A stretch of DNA of 64,000 nt, taken from NCBI RefSeq assembly GCF_959029255.1, contig NZ_CAUFUE010000024.1, positions 23,235-87,234 on the forward strand, written 5' to 3'. Both the position numbers and the translations under genes were made by a program. The notes under the pieces were generated by a model, which did not search any database, had not been told where the DNA came from, and saw only the letters and a list, made by a program, of their open reading frames with translations. This document shows, piece after piece, positions 15,600 to 25,041 of the stretch. Origin of the DNA: an uncultured Bacteroides sp. GTDB taxonomy: Bacteria > Bacteroidota > Bacteroidia > Bacteroidales > Bacteroidaceae. Position 1 is the stretch's first letter. The number at the start of each line of letters is the position of its first letter.

Positions 15600-16715
15600 T
15601 CAACTGCTTTTCTTATAACTTCTTACAGCCCATAAATTGAAAACAAACGCAAAGCACAGTAAAGCCCCCAATTGAGGTAATAAATCAGATATACCTCCTC
15701 CCCGAAGATAAATTGTACGCATCACTTCTACGAAATACTTCAACGGATTAACCCGAGCTATCCATTGCGCCCATTCGGGCATGCTATGAATAGGTGTGAA
15801 AAGACCACTCATCAATATCAATATGAGCATAAAAAACCACATGACAAACATCGCTTGTTGTAAAGTAGCGGAATGATTGGATATAACCAATCCGAACCCC
15901 GACACAACCAGTAAAAATACTACAGCAAAAGCATAGACTGTCCCAAAATGTCCGGCAGGAAGAATTCCATATAATAACCAGGCGAGAATAAAACAAATGG
16001 TAAGCACTACAAATCCTATCAACCAATAAGGTATCAGCTTAGCAACAATAAAGGTAAATTTACTGACAGGCGTCACATTAATTTGTTCGATTGTACCGAC
16101 CTCCTTCTCTCCCACTACATTGAGCGCCGGAAGGAAACCGCAAATCAATGTTAGCAACATGACCATAAGGGCAGGAATCATGAAAAGTTTATAATTCAAC
16201 GTGGGATTGTAGAGATTCAGAGTCGTAACTTCCACACGAGGTAGTACCTTGCCAACCAATGCCGATGCAGGCGCTTCCGACCGTAATTCACGAGCATAAT
16301 CATTAATGATGGTAGAAAGGTAAGAACCTCCCAGACTCCCCTTCGTACCATTTACCGCATTAGCAGCTACAAGCAGCCGAGGAGCTTTTCCATTCATCCA
16401 ATCTTTCTCAAAATCACGGGGAATTTCAAAAATAATATCCGCAGAACCTACCTCAACAGCACGCAAAGCCTGATTGTAACTACCGGGCAGGTCCGTCATG
16501 CGGAAGTAAGTTGAAGCGCTAATCTTATCTACCAGCCGACGGGATAATACACTATGATCATTATCCACTATATTCAGGTTGATATTCTTTATTTCCAGAT
16601 TAGCGGCCCAAGGCATCAATATCATAATCATGCACGGGAAGATAAATATCAACTTCGGCAAAAAAGAGTTGCGGAAAAGTTGTTTGAATTCTTTTTCTAT
16701 CAGATACTTTATCAT
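15600..16715 (-). CDS. ABC-2 type permease, last gene of the efflux operon (YbhR-like)
   Basis: This 371-residue ABC-2 permease has one N-terminal helix, an extracytoplasmic domain at about 45-170, and five helices from about 175 to the C-terminus. The segment with LMSGLFTPIHSMPEWAQWIARVNPLKYFVE is the conserved ABC2_membrane region. It probably pairs as a heterodimer with the permease encoded 32 bases upstream. Together with the dual ATPase, the HlyD-like adaptor and the TolC-like channel it would form a tripartite exporter resembling E. coli YbhFSRG, which handles drugs and cations. The substrate here is not known. Confidence 0.88.
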   Translation of the reverse strand: MIKYLIEKEFKQLFRNSFLPKLIFIFPCMIMILMPWAANLEIKNINLNIVDNDHSVLSRRLVDKISASTYFRMTDLPGSYNQALRAVEVGSADIIFEIPRDFEKDWMNGKAPRLLVAANAVNGTKGSLGGSYLSTIINDYARELRSEAPASALVGKVLPRVEVTTLNLYNPTLNYKLFMIPALMVMLLTLICGFLPALNVVGEKEVGTIEQINVTPVSKFTFIVAKLIPYWLIGFVVLTICFILAWLLYGILPAGHFGTVYAFAVVFLLVVSGFGLVISNHSATLQQAMFVMWFFMLILILMSGLFTPIHSMPEWAQWIARVNPLKYFVEVMRTIYLRGGGISDLLPQLGALLCFAFVFNLWAVRSYKKSS

Positions 16716-16747
16716 TATGACAACTGTTTTTAAATTATGTCCACCTC

Positions 16748-17851
16748 TTATTCGAGACGTGATTTGAACTTCTTGAAGCTAACTGTAATCAGCATTACCG
16801 CCATCGTAGCCAATATGCTGACTTCCATCCATACAAAGGAGATATCCACTCCTTCAATCATTAGTTTCCGTACTGCCTGAATGTACCAACGTGCAGGAAT
16901 CACGACCGAAATACCTTGCAGGATGGCAGGCATACTTTCAATAGGGAATATCATACCTGAAAGTAGCATGGTGGGCATCATCAACATCAATCCCGATACC
17001 AGCATTGCAGCCACTTGTGTATGCGTCACCGTGGAAATCAGTAGTCCCAGCGCCAAAGAAACGAAAATAAAAAGCAGTGATACCAATATCAACCAGAACA
17101 AACTACCCGCCACAGGCACATCGAGTACATAGACCGAAAGGAGGAGAATGGTTATCAGATTCACAAACGACAGAACAAAATAAGGAACAGCTTTTGCCAA
17201 AATGATGAAAAGCGGTTTCATGGGAGAGACAAGCAGAACTTCCATAGTACCCGTCTCTTTTTCACGGACAATGGAAATAGAGGTCATCATGGCGCAAATC
17301 AACATAAGAATCAGCCCCATGACACCGGGCACAAAGTTATAGGCGCTTTTCATTTGTGGGTTATACAGTAACTTGACTTGCGGCAAGATAGTGGCGGCAT
17401 GCACTCCGGGAGGAAGCATTTCCCTCCCTGCGGCGGATATAATATTTGTGGCGTAACCTGCCTGCATTGTAGCCATATTAGGGTCTGTGGCATCGGAAAT
17501 CAACTGGACACGGGCATCACCGGTATAAAGATTGTCCGAGAAACGTTCACTGAAAACCAGTGCCATATCTATATCTCCTTTTCTGAACAGGCTCTCCACT
17601 TCTTGCGGGGAATGCACGCGAGAGGTTATCGTGAAGTATTCGCTGGCATCCATTCGGTCTATGATGCGACGAGTAACCACATCATTTGACGGGTCAAGAA
17701 CAGCCACACGCACGTTCTTTACTTCCGTAGTAATGGCAAAACCAAAAAGAATAATTTGCACAACAGGCATCCCCAGCAAGATCAGCATTGTACGCCGGTC
17801 GCGGAAGATATGGAAGAATTCCTTTCGGATAAAAGCTATAAACTGTTTCAT
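16748..17851 (-). CDS. ABC-2 type permease (YbhS-like)
   Basis: This 367-residue inner-membrane subunit has the same layout as the neighbouring permease: helix near residues 22-42, extracytoplasmic domain to about 165, then five helices. MIFPIESMPAILQGISVVIPARWYIQAVR is the conserved late ABC-2 segment. The two permeases are clearly paralogues and probably assemble as a pair. It lies 22 bases downstream of the ATPase gene and 32 bases upstream of the second permease gene, in the middle of the efflux operon. Confidence 0.88.
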   Translation of the reverse strand: MKQFIAFIRKEFFHIFRDRRTMLILLGMPVVQIILFGFAITTEVKNVRVAVLDPSNDVVTRRIIDRMDASEYFTITSRVHSPQEVESLFRKGDIDMALVFSERFSDNLYTGDARVQLISDATDPNMATMQAGYATNIISAAGREMLPPGVHAATILPQVKLLYNPQMKSAYNFVPGVMGLILMLICAMMTSISIVREKETGTMEVLLVSPMKPLFIILAKAVPYFVLSFVNLITILLLSVYVLDVPVAGSLFWLILVSLLFIFVSLALGLLISTVTHTQVAAMLVSGLMLMMPTMLLSGMIFPIESMPAILQGISVVIPARWYIQAVRKLMIEGVDISFVWMEVSILATMAVMLITVSFKKFKSRLE

Positions 17852-17873
17852 GTTTTTCTTGTTTCTGACTTCA

Positions 17874-19334
17874 TTAATCTGCCGTCCTCACGGCATCACG
17901 CGCCAACTGCTGAAACACATCATCCATCGAAGCGGCATTGAACTGTCGTTTCAGTTTATCAGGAGTATCGAGAGCACGGATAACACCATCGACCATGATT
18001 GAAATACGATCGCAATATTCGGCCTCATCCATGAAATGAGTAGTGACGAAAACCGTAATGCCACGTTCGGCAGCCTGATAAATAAGTTCCCAGAACTGGC
18101 GACGGGTAGCGGGATCTACACCGCCGGTAGGTTCATCCAGAAAGACGATTTTCGGTTCATGAAAGATGGATACGGAAAAAGCAAGCTTTTGTTTCCAGCC
18201 CAGAGGCAAGCTTTTAACCAACGTATCCCGTTCGGCAGCAAGACCGATACGTTCCAATAAATCGTTCGTTTTCCGCTCAATCTCTTTTTCGGGCATACCA
18301 TAAATACCGGCAAAAAGACGGATATTCTCCCAAACTTTGAGGTCTTCATAAAGAGAGAACTTCTGGCTCATGTAGCCGATATTCTTTTTAACCTCTTCAG
18401 CCTGAGTAGCGACATCAAAACCTGCCACAAAGGCTCTTCCTCCGGTAGGATGGCTCAATCCCGTAAGCATACGCATGGCAGTAGTCTTTCCCGCTCCGTT
18501 CGCACCGAGAAAACCGAATATCTCGCCACGATGAACCCGGAAAGAAATATGATCCACAGCGATGAAACTCCCGAAGCATTTCGTCAGTCCATCCACTTCA
18601 ATCACATAGTCTTCCCGATGTTCCGCTCCGATGTGTTGCAGCCCCGGAGGACAAAGGATATCAGCAAAGCGCTTCAGTATATTATCAGGCGTATCGATGC
18701 CTTGTATCTGTCCTTCATTGATAAAAGCAATCCGATCGCACTGGCGGGCTTCGTCAATGATAGGTGTAGATACCATAATCGTAATGCCCTGCTCCTTGAG
18801 ACAGCGAAGCATTCCCCAGAACTCTCTACGGGAGACAGGGTCTACACCGGTGGTCGGCTCGTCCAGAAAAAGTACATCCGGTTTGTGAATAAGGGCGCAA
18901 CTGAGAGCAAGCTTTTGTTTCATTCCTCCTGATAAAGCCCCGGCACGACGCTTACGGAAAGGTTCTATCTGCTGATAAATATCGCGTATCAGGTCATAAT
19001 TCTCCTCAATGGTTGTATCGAAAACCGTGGCAAAGAAGTTCAGATTTTCCTCCACCGTTAAATCCTGATACAAAGAAAACCGCCCGGGCATATATCCCAC
19101 CCGTTGGCGGATTCGCTTATAATCTTTTACTACATCCATCCCGCATACCGTGGCTGTTCCGCTATCGGCAAGCAGCAAGGTAGCGAGGATACGGAAAAGC
19201 GATGTTTTTCCGGCTCCGTCAGGGCCGATGATACCAAAAAGTTCACCGGGCTCGACTGATAATGAAACCCCACGCAAAGCCTCTACCTCTCCGTAACGCT
19301 TGGCAATGTTGTCCACCACTATCGCCTGCCTCAT
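17874..19334 (-). CDS. ABC transporter ATPase with two nucleotide-binding domains (YbhF-like)
   Basis: The protein has 486 residues with two fused ATPase domains. Domain 1 (about 1-225) has Walker A GPDGAGKTS, signature LSGGMKQKLAL and Walker B VLFLDEPTTGVDP. Domain 2 (about 245-475) has Walker A GANGAGKTT and Walker B IVFLDEPTGGVDP, but a degenerate signature LPLGWKQKLAF. Walker A of domain 1 carries Asp where Asn is usual. Such asymmetry is common in fused exporter ATPases and suggests one of the two sites is less active. The start codon overlaps the stop of the adaptor gene by four bases, indicating translational coupling. Confidence 0.93.
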   Translation of the reverse strand: MRQAIVVDNIAKRYGEVEALRGVSLSVEPGELFGIIGPDGAGKTSLFRILATLLLADSGTATVCGMDVVKDYKRIRQRVGYMPGRFSLYQDLTVEENLNFFATVFDTTIEENYDLIRDIYQQIEPFRKRRAGALSGGMKQKLALSCALIHKPDVLFLDEPTTGVDPVSRREFWGMLRCLKEQGITIMVSTPIIDEARQCDRIAFINEGQIQGIDTPDNILKRFADILCPPGLQHIGAEHREDYVIEVDGLTKCFGSFIAVDHISFRVHRGEIFGFLGANGAGKTTAMRMLTGLSHPTGGRAFVAGFDVATQAEEVKKNIGYMSQKFSLYEDLKVWENIRLFAGIYGMPEKEIERKTNDLLERIGLAAERDTLVKSLPLGWKQKLAFSVSIFHEPKIVFLDEPTGGVDPATRRQFWELIYQAAERGITVFVTTHFMDEAEYCDRISIMVDGVIRALDTPDKLKRQFNAASMDDVFQQLARDAVRTAD

Positions 19335-20218
19335 AAGTTCACCCCTCCATACATCCCAATCTTCAGCATCCCGTCATTCTTGACAGCCACTTTGATAGCA
19401 TATACCAGATTGGCACGTTCATCTTTCGTGAGAATGGTTTTAGGAGTAAATTCCGAAGTATCCGAAATCCAGGTAACCACTCCCGGATACTCTTTCCGCA
19501 CATCCTTGCCGTAATCGGAATAAACAGTCACTTTTTGACCTAACTTCACTTCGGCAAGTTGTTCGGAAGTAATATAGGCACGGATATATATCTGTTCCAT
19601 ATCGGCTACCTTGAAGAGTGGAGTACCCGGCGCAGCCAGCTCACCCGCTTCGGCATATTTGGCAAGTACGGTCCCTGTCAACGGAGCAGTGATGTGGCAT
19701 TTCTTCAACTGATCTTCAATCTGCGCCACCTGGATACCTACCGATGAACTTTGCCAAGTCAGGCTTTGATTACTGTTCTGCAAAGTAGAATTCTGCGCAA
19801 CCAGTTGTTTACGGAGGACTTCAAGAAGTGATTCGGCATCGTCCAGCTGCTTTTGATTGGCTGCTCCTACACGGAGCAGGTTAGCGACACGGTCGCGTTC
19901 ACGCTTTGCCTGTACAATCTGCTCTTTAGTGGCGGCCACTTGCTTCAAGATGTCAGGACGTTGACCTTCTACAGACTTGGCGCTGGCCTCCAACTGGAGT
20001 TTCTTTAAATAGAGCTGAACGGTATCGATGATACCAACCTCCTCACCTGCTTTCAATATCGTGCCCTCTTCTATATCCAAAGCAAGCAACTTGCCTGAAG
20101 CCTCAGCGGAAACTATCACATCGGTAGCTTCAAAGGTACCTGTTGCATCGTATTTTGATGTACCACTTCCGCAAGCGGCAAAAACAAGGAATAAAGGAAA
20201 TAATCTCAATGGTTTCAT
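19331..20218 (-). CDS. HlyD-family periplasmic adaptor lipoprotein (membrane fusion protein)
   Basis: This 295-residue adaptor has a lipoprotein signal sequence ending FAACGS (Cys16). The biotin-lipoyl-like half VIVSAEASGKLLALDIEEG comes next, then an alpha-helical hairpin around residues 75-160 (AKRERDRVANLLRVGAANQK). A second lipoyl/beta-barrel part follows (ITAPLTGTVLAKYAEAGELA). It would bridge the ABC-2 permeases to the TolC-like channel. It overlaps the ATPase gene by four bases and lies 13 bases after the channel gene. Confidence 0.92.
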   Translation of the reverse strand: MKPLRLFPLFLVFAACGSGTSKYDATGTFEATDVIVSAEASGKLLALDIEEGTILKAGEEVGIIDTVQLYLKKLQLEASAKSVEGQRPDILKQVAATKEQIVQAKRERDRVANLLRVGAANQKQLDDAESLLEVLRKQLVAQNSTLQNSNQSLTWQSSSVGIQVAQIEDQLKKCHITAPLTGTVLAKYAEAGELAAPGTPLFKVADMEQIYIRAYITSEQLAEVKLGQKVTVYSDYGKDVRKEYPGVVTWISDTSEFTPKTILTKDERANLVYAIKVAVKNDGMLKIGMYGGVNL

Positions 20219-20231
20219 TATGTTATGTTTT

Positions 20232-21494
20232 TTAATTCAACGTATATTTCAACTTCCGGATATTCATCAACAACCGCACCTCGTGCAGCGCTTTAGTCTG
20301 CCGTGCCATATTCTCGGCGGTAATTTCACGAAGCATATCTGTCACAGTCAATGTCCCGTTCTCTACCTTTGCCTCAGCCGCACGGCGGATATTCTCACGC
20401 AGACGGATAATCTCGTCATCATCCGCCATTTGCCGGCGCATGGAAATAATACTCGCATCCTGTCCCGTTGCTTCCAATCGGGTATTGAAAAGAAATACAT
20501 CCCGGTTCGTCTCTATCTGCCGACGACTGTTGTCAATCTGCCGACGGTCATTTTTCAAAGTATACAGACTGCCGAAGTTCCACGACATACGGACGCCTGC
20601 TATGTAGTAGGCACTAAATTCATTCTTCAGCATATTCAATCCTGGATTGCCGTAAGCCCCCTGCACAAACAATCCCAAGCGGGGCATGAGCCGGTTTTTC
20701 AGAGTAGACTCCTGTATGTTCAACTGCTCATTATGGGCATCAAAAAGACGGAGTTCGGGACGATTAATCATTCTCCCTTGCATACTCACCTCTTCCATCG
20801 CAGGTTTCAATAACACCGTTCCCGGCGTAATCTCCTTTCCTATAAAAGCAGAAAGCATCGTTGTATAGGCTTGTCTGGATGTTTCCAGTTCTATACGATG
20901 TTGCCTGGTATCCAGCAATTCCACACTCACGGCATCCAAGTCACTTTGGTTGGCAATACCGTTGGCCATATAATTTGAAACTTGTTTATGAGTCCTTCCT
21001 AAATCATCCTGTAAAAGCTGATTTTGCTTCAACTGCTCATCCAGCAACAAGATGCCGAAATACAGTTGGTTGATGCGCTCATTCAAAGCATACATATCCA
21101 CATTCTGCTTTTCTAATTCCACATCCGATGTAGCACGTGCCAGGCGTTTCCTGGAATGGATATCACCTCCATCCCACAAGGTCTGTTGCACTTCGAGCAT
21201 CACCTGATACTGGTCTTTGGGAAGAGCCTTCATAGAAATACCGGGTATCTCCACCGGCAACTTCGTTACATCACTTTGATAGGTCACCTTACCCGAAACA
21301 GCAAACTGGGGCAGGTATCCTTTTCCTGCATTGGAAAGGTTGTACTCAAGTGATTTCTCTATCAATCCATATTGGCGTACCAACGGATAATTCTCTTGCG
21401 CCAGTCGCTGGCAGTCATCCAGTGTGAGCTGGGCATGCATCAGCGTCGCCGCAAGAAGAAAAGAAAAAGAGAGAATGATTCGTTTCATTTTCAT
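20232..21494 (-). CDS. TolC-family outer-membrane efflux channel
   Basis: The protein has 420 residues from ATG 21494. The longer frame to 21521 would put nine charged residues ahead of the signal peptide, so the start MKMKRIILSFSFLLAA is preferred, with cleavage after MHA. The rest is two OEP repeats of long amphipathic helices, typical of TolC. The opening is LTLDDCQRLAQENYPLVRQYG and the helical stretches around 150-200 and 350-410 are rich in Glu, Gln and Arg. It is first in the five-gene operon channel-adaptor-ATPase-permease-permease. Three 23-bp-spaced repeats lie in its leader. Confidence 0.92.
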   Translation of the reverse strand: MKMKRIILSFSFLLAATLMHAQLTLDDCQRLAQENYPLVRQYGLIEKSLEYNLSNAGKGYLPQFAVSGKVTYQSDVTKLPVEIPGISMKALPKDQYQVMLEVQQTLWDGGDIHSRKRLARATSDVELEKQNVDMYALNERINQLYFGILLLDEQLKQNQLLQDDLGRTHKQVSNYMANGIANQSDLDAVSVELLDTRQHRIELETSRQAYTTMLSAFIGKEITPGTVLLKPAMEEVSMQGRMINRPELRLFDAHNEQLNIQESTLKNRLMPRLGLFVQGAYGNPGLNMLKNEFSAYYIAGVRMSWNFGSLYTLKNDRRQIDNSRRQIETNRDVFLFNTRLEATGQDASIISMRRQMADDDEIIRLRENIRRAAEAKVENGTLTVTDMLREITAENMARQTKALHEVRLLMNIRKLKYTLN

Positions 21495-21500
21495 ATATTG

Positions 21501-21566
21501 TTCTTGTTTTACTTCAGACATACAGTCCTTGTCTTTTCAGACATACACTTCTTGTTATCTGAGACA
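21501..21566. repeat. Three 23-bp-spaced repeats in the leader of the efflux operon
   Basis: Units of the type CTTGTCTTTTCAGACA end at 21520, 21543 and 21566, separated by TACAG or TACAC. The middle one is a dyad (TGTCT-TTTC-AGACA). They lie between the start codon and a -7 box at 21570-21577, so they may be operators for a regulator of the efflux operon. Alternatively they are another member of the 22/23-bp array class. Confidence 0.6.
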
Positions 21567-21569
21567 CCG

Positions 21570-21577
21570 CAAAGATA
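21570..21577 (-). promoter_or_regulatory. Bacteroidota -7 box (TATCTTTG, minus strand) for the efflux operon
   Basis: CAAAGATA on the plus strand gives TATCTTTG on the minus strand, 75 bases ahead of the channel start codon. The start site would fall near 21563, inside the 23-bp repeats. Confidence 0.5.
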
Positions 21578-21666
21578 GAGTATAAAGATAAACGAATACT
21601 TTTTATTATTCGAAGGATATGTTCTATTTGTTCGATAACTTCTGCAAAAAACGAATTGAAACATAA

Positions 21667-21810
21667 AATGCCACACTTCATCAAAGCAAATGCCACACTT
21701 CATCAAAGCAAATGCCGCACTTCATCACGCTTGAAGTGCGGCATTGATGCCATTAAGATGTGTCATTTACCCCGCTGACATGCGTCATTAGGAACCATAA
21801 AGTGTCTCAT
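21667..21810. repeat. Intergenic array 3: seven ATGCCACACTTCAT-type units, 22-bp period
   Basis: Three forward units (ATGCCRCACTTCAT) start at 21668, 21690 and 21712. Four reverse-orientation units end with CAT at 21744, 21766, 21788 and 21810. Spacing within each orientation is exactly 22 bp. The central forward/reverse pair forms a perfect 14-bp stem, AATGCCGCACTTCA (21711-21724) with 21732-21745 and a 7-base loop. The last unit overlaps the carB stop codon. Confidence 0.88.
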
Positions 21811-24800
21811 TTATACTCTTCCCATGACTTGATAGCCAAATCGTCCGGAGTCATCGTGCAGAACGCATTGATAAATGCGCTTGCCAGACGGGCATTCGTA
21901 ATCAGTGGAATATTAAGGTCTATGGCGGCACGGCGGATTTTATAACCATTATCCAACTCACCTGCCGTAAGATTTTTCGGGATATTCACCACCATATCAA
22001 TCTCCTTTTTATGAAGCATATCCAGTGCTTGCGGCTGCTTATCCGGTTCGCTGGGCCAGTAGACACGGGTATTCTCCACACCATTGTCGGTAAGGAAATT
22101 ACTACTTCCACCCGTCGCGAATATCTTATATCCCTTCTTTTGAAGCATGCGGGCGGCGGAAAGCATATCCACCTTCTGTTTCGGCGTACCGGTAGAAAGC
22201 AAGATATTTTTCTGCGGGATACGATAACCCACGGAGAGCATAGCCTTGAGGATGGCACAGGAAGTATCGCTGCCTATGCAACCCACTTCACCCGTAGATG
22301 CCATATCCACACCCAACACCGGATCGGCTTTCTGCAAACGGTTGAAAGAAAACTGGCTCGCCTTGATACCTACATAGTCGAGGTCGAAGAGGTTTTTATC
22401 AGGTTTTTGCACAGGGATACCGAGCATTACTTTAGTTGCCAGCTCGATGAAGTTAAGCTTCAACACTTTGCTGACAAACGGAAAGGAACGACTGGCACGC
22501 AAGTTACACTCAATCACCTTGATGTCATTGTCCTTTGCCAAATACTGGATATTGAACGGGCCCGAGATATTCAGTTCACGGGCAATCTCACGACTGATGC
22601 GCTTGATGCGGCGTACCGTTTCCACATACAATTTCTGTGGCGGGAACTGAATGGTAGCGTCACCGGAATGTACACCCGCAAACTCGATGTGCTCACTGAT
22701 AGCGTATGCTATGATTTCACCGTTCTGCGCCACCGCATCCATTTCCACTTCCTTGGCATGTTCTATGAATTGGCTGACTACTACCGGATGTTTCTTACTG
22801 ACGTTTGCAGCCAGTTGCAGGAAGCGTTCCAATTCTTCCTGATTGGAACATACATTCATAGCGGCGCCGGAAAGTACGTATGACGGACGAACCAATACCG
22901 GGAAACCTACCTTGTCAACGAAAGCATTAATATCCTCGAGTGAGGTAAGCGCGCTCCATTCGGGCTGGTCCACACCGATACGGTCAAGCATAGCAGAGAA
23001 CTTATCACGGTCCTCGGCATTATCGATACTCTTGGCGCTCGTTCCAAGAATAGGAACGTTCTGTGCATCAAGGCGCAGGGCAAGATTATTCGGAATCTGC
23101 CCACCGGTGGAAACAATGACACCATGAGGATTTTCCAATTCGAGTATATCCATGACCCTCTCAAAAGTAAGCTCGTCGAAGTAAAGACGGTCACACATAT
23201 CGTAGTCCGTAGATACGGTTTCAGGGTTATAATTAATCATTACACTGCGATAACCTTCCTTACGGATAGTATTGAGCGCCTGTACTCCACACCAGTCAAA
23301 TTCTACCGAAGAACCGATACGATAGGCACCCGAACCAAGAACCACGATGGATTTACGGTCACCCAAGTAATGTACATCATTGGCAATACCGCTATACGTC
23401 AGATATAGATAATTGGTCTGTGCGGGATATTCGGCGGCGAGGGTATCAATTTGTTTCACCACAGGTAGTACACCCACACTCTTACGATAGTTGCGGACAT
23501 AAAGGATACCTTCTTCCATATCACCTTCATAGCCGATGGCACGGGCTATCTGAAAGTCCGAGAAACCTTGTATCTTGGCTTTGCGCAACAGTTCAACAGG
23601 AAGGTCGGTAATCTGCTTGTGGTTTTTACTCCATTGTTCCAACTCTTTACTGGTACGCATTATATTCATCAACTTCTTCAGGAACCATTTATCAATCTTC
23701 GTCAACTCGTGTACCTGGTCCACAGTATATCCGGCACGGAAAGCTTTGGAGATAACAAAAATACGTTTATCGGTAGGTTCACGCAACGCCTTATCAATAT
23801 CAGGAATTACAAGCTCCTTGTTTTCTACGAAACCATGCATGCCCTGTCCTATCATACGTAATCCTTTCTGGATGGCTTCTTCAAAAGTACGACCGATAGC
23901 CATTACCTCGCCTACAGACTTCATGGATGAACCGAGTTCTTTATCCACCCCATGGAACTTGCCTAAGTCCCAACGCGGAATTTTGCAGACCACGTAGTCC
24001 AATGCCGGTTCAAAGAAAGCGCTTGTTGTTTTAGTTACAGAGTTTTTCAAATCGAAAAGTCCATAGCCTAGGCCAAGTTTTGCAGCGACAAAAGCAAGTG
24101 GATAACCTGTTGCTTTAGAAGCCAATGCAGAGGAACGGCTCAAGCGTGCATTTACCTCAATGACACGGTAGTCTTCGCTCTCCGGGTCGTATGCATACTG
24201 CACGTTGCACTCACCCACAATGCCGATATGACGGATAATGCGGATGGCAAGTTCACGCAGTTTATGATAGTCCGTATTGCTCAGAGTTTGTGACGGAGCA
24301 ATAACGATAGACTCCCCGGTATGAATGCCCAGCGGGTCAAAGTTCTCCATATTACAAACCGTGATACAGTTGTCGAAACGGTCACGAACCACTTCATATT
24401 CCACTTCTTTCCAACCTCTCAGGGATTTCTCCACCAATACCTGCGGAGAGAAAGAAAAGGCTTTTTCTACCAGAACATTCAATTCTTCCTCATTGTCACA
24501 GAAACCGGAACCCAATCCGCCAAGTGCGTATGCAGCACGGACAATCACCGGATATCCCAGTTCCCTAGCTGCACGGCGAGCATCAGCAGCATTCTCCACA
24601 GCTTCGCTTTGAATAGTCTTTACGTCAATTTCATTCAGCTTCCGTACAAAGATTTCACGGTCTTCGGTATCGATAATAGCCTGTACGGGAGTACCAAGTA
24701 CCCTGACATTATATTTTTCAAAAACCTTATCTTTGTAAAGTGCCACGCCGCAGTTCAGCGCCGTCTGTCCGCCAAAGGCAAGCATAATGCCGTCGGGACG

Positions 24801-25040
24801 TTCTTTCTCGATGACTTTCTCCACAAAATAAGGAGTAACGGGCAGGAAATAAATCTGATCGGCAACTCCTTCCGAAGTCTGTACCGTAGCAATGTTCGGA
24901 TTGATAAGAACAGTATAGATACCCTCCTCTTTCAATGCTTTGAGTGCCTGCGAACCGGAGTAGTCGAACTCACCCGCTTCACCTATTTTCAGTGCGCCGG
25001 AACCAAGTAGCAGGACTTTCTTTATAGTATTCTCTTTCAT
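21807..25040 (-). CDS. carB: Carbamoyl-phosphate synthase, large subunit
   Basis: At 1077 residues this is close to the usual length of 1070. Two ATP-grasp halves are visible: the first with HTGESIVIAPSQTLSN and VIEVNARLSRSSALASKATG, the second with FAGVHSGDATIQFPPQ and VIECNLRASRSFPFVSK. A C-terminal MGS-type allosteric domain follows from about 935 (GYKIFATGGSSNFL). The enzyme makes carbamoyl phosphate from bicarbonate, two ATP and ammonia supplied by CarA, feeding pyrimidine and arginine synthesis. It is last in purF-carA-carB, with only one base between carA and carB. An intergenic repeat unit overlaps its stop codon. Confidence 0.97.
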   Translation of the reverse strand: MKENTIKKVLLLGSGALKIGEAGEFDYSGSQALKALKEEGIYTVLINPNIATVQTSEGVADQIYFLPVTPYFVEKVIEKERPDGIMLAFGGQTALNCGVALYKDKVFEKYNVRVLGTPVQAIIDTEDREIFVRKLNEIDVKTIQSEAVENAADARRAARELGYPVIVRAAYALGGLGSGFCDNEEELNVLVEKAFSFSPQVLVEKSLRGWKEVEYEVVRDRFDNCITVCNMENFDPLGIHTGESIVIAPSQTLSNTDYHKLRELAIRIIRHIGIVGECNVQYAYDPESEDYRVIEVNARLSRSSALASKATGYPLAFVAAKLGLGYGLFDLKNSVTKTTSAFFEPALDYVVCKIPRWDLGKFHGVDKELGSSMKSVGEVMAIGRTFEEAIQKGLRMIGQGMHGFVENKELVIPDIDKALREPTDKRIFVISKAFRAGYTVDQVHELTKIDKWFLKKLMNIMRTSKELEQWSKNHKQITDLPVELLRKAKIQGFSDFQIARAIGYEGDMEEGILYVRNYRKSVGVLPVVKQIDTLAAEYPAQTNYLYLTYSGIANDVHYLGDRKSIVVLGSGAYRIGSSVEFDWCGVQALNTIRKEGYRSVMINYNPETVSTDYDMCDRLYFDELTFERVMDILELENPHGVIVSTGGQIPNNLALRLDAQNVPILGTSAKSIDNAEDRDKFSAMLDRIGVDQPEWSALTSLEDINAFVDKVGFPVLVRPSYVLSGAAMNVCSNQEELERFLQLAANVSKKHPVVVSQFIEHAKEVEMDAVAQNGEIIAYAISEHIEFAGVHSGDATIQFPPQKLYVETVRRIKRISREIARELNISGPFNIQYLAKDNDIKVIECNLRASRSFPFVSKVLKLNFIELATKVMLGIPVQKPDKNLFDLDYVGIKASQFSFNRLQKADPVLGVDMASTGEVGCIGSDTSCAILKAMLSVGYRIPQKNILLSTGTPKQKVDMLSAARMLQKKGYKIFATGGSSNFLTDNGVENTRVYWPSEPDKQPQALDMLHKKEIDMVVNIPKNLTAGELDNGYKIRRAAIDLNIPLITNARLASAFINAFCTMTPDDLAIKSWEEYK

Positions 25041-25041
25041 A

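Noticed and set aside
22011..22883. Long open frame of 290 codons opposite carB
   Set aside because: Its composition is that of a shadow of carB, with no domain, no start context and no conservation argument.
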